From the NCBI RefSeq assembly GCF_014692495.1, contig NZ_JACOIJ010000028.1, positions 1-40,757 of the forward strand: a DNA stretch of 40,757 nucleotides, in the 5' to 3' direction. The DNA comes from Sphingobacterium litopenaei. Lineage in GTDB: Bacteria > Bacteroidota > Bacteroidia > Sphingobacteriales > Sphingobacteriaceae. The notes under the pieces are model-generated. The model was given only the letters and a program-made list of their open reading frames with translations. It was not told the origin of the DNA and ran no database searches. The position numbers and the translations under genes are program-made. Below are positions 40,751-40,757 of the stretch, piece by piece. The stretch's first letter is position 1. Every line of letters begins with the position of its first letter.

Positions 40751-40757
40751 GGTGCCA
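40751..40757 (+). tRNA. tRNA-Phe(GAA), third copy, cut by the window end
   Basis: Only the 5' GGTGCCA is inside the window, at exactly the 116-bp period of the first two copies. Confidence 0.8.

Larger units (their letters stand above)
40519..40757 (+). repeat. Perfect 116-bp tandem repeat carrying tRNA-Phe
   Basis: Each unit is a 76-nt tRNA gene plus a 40-nt spacer. The two full spacers (40595-40634 and 40711-40750) are identical and hold an AAACTG / CAGTTT hairpin that may guide processing. The full copy number is unknown because the window ends in the array. Confidence 0.95.

Noticed and set aside
1..40757. CRISPR array, prophage, integrase or toxin-antitoxin system
   Set aside because: No regularly spaced repeats with unique spacers, phage genes, integrase or typical toxin-antitoxin pair were seen.

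Overview
The window looks like chromosomal DNA of a Bacteroidota bacterium, most likely a Sphingobacteriaceae (Sphingobacterium-like) species. This rests on AT-rich sequence, a SusC/SusD pair, many promoters of the Bacteroidota type (TTTG about 19-22 bp before TAnnTTTG), a fatty-acid 2-hydroxylase of the sort used on sphingolipids, FabV, a Bacteroidota-type PurM and an arginine operon with embedded GNAT genes. Genus is an inference from gene content; no database was searched.

Both edges fall in repeated DNA. The left edge (1-123) is the 5' end of a group II intron on the minus strand, placed right after the fabV terminator. The right edge (40519-40757) is a perfect 116-bp tandem array of tRNA-Phe(GAA) genes, cut inside the third copy. 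Both are places where an assembly could break or collapse.

Layout. 0.2-8.6 kb: fabV, an RDD membrane protein, dps, an aldo/keto reductase, an RluA-type pseudouridine synthase, a likely operon of Crp/Fnr regulator - pentapeptide-repeat protein - YafK-like L,D-transpeptidase-fold protein, then dinB. 8.7-15 kb: a Zn/Cd-type P1B ATPase with a His-rich N-terminus, a fatty-acid hydroxylase, topoisomerase IV subunit A, msrA. 15-17.4 kb: a murein-peptide pair (NlpC/P60 endopeptidase plus L-Ala-D/L-Glu epimerase). 17.6-22.3 kb: an isolated SusC/SusD pair. 22.4-25.3 kb: an SDR protein lacking the usual Tyr/Lys, a small unknown protein and a SulP transporter. 25.3-29.1 kb: an arginine operon on the minus strand (GNAT acyltransferase - argG - GNAT - argC) behind a leader of about 280 nt. 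29.3-33.6 kb: a small membrane protein, an OprP-like porin preceded by four Pho-box-like direct repeats, lpxB with a secreted unknown protein, and a FUSC-like membrane protein. 33.6-39.2 kb: a GH29 fucosidase with a duplicated C-terminal domain, rnhA with a hypoxanthine-DNA glycosylase, and purM - RimB-like protease - rimK. 39.2 kb to the end: mnmA and the tRNA-Phe array.

Most gene functions are conventional. The strongest unexplained signals are non-coding: (1) a 44-codon leader ORF with an arginine-rich C-terminus and nested hairpins before the arginine operon, which looks like an arginine attenuator; (2) four paired Pho-box-like elements in front of the porin; (3) palindromes overlapping the -7 elements of dinB and of the Crp/Fnr gene; (4) two copies of a dispersed inverted-repeat element built on GTCATTTCGAC. 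Start codons were often moved inward from the longest ORF because a promoter motif or signal peptide fits the inner start better.
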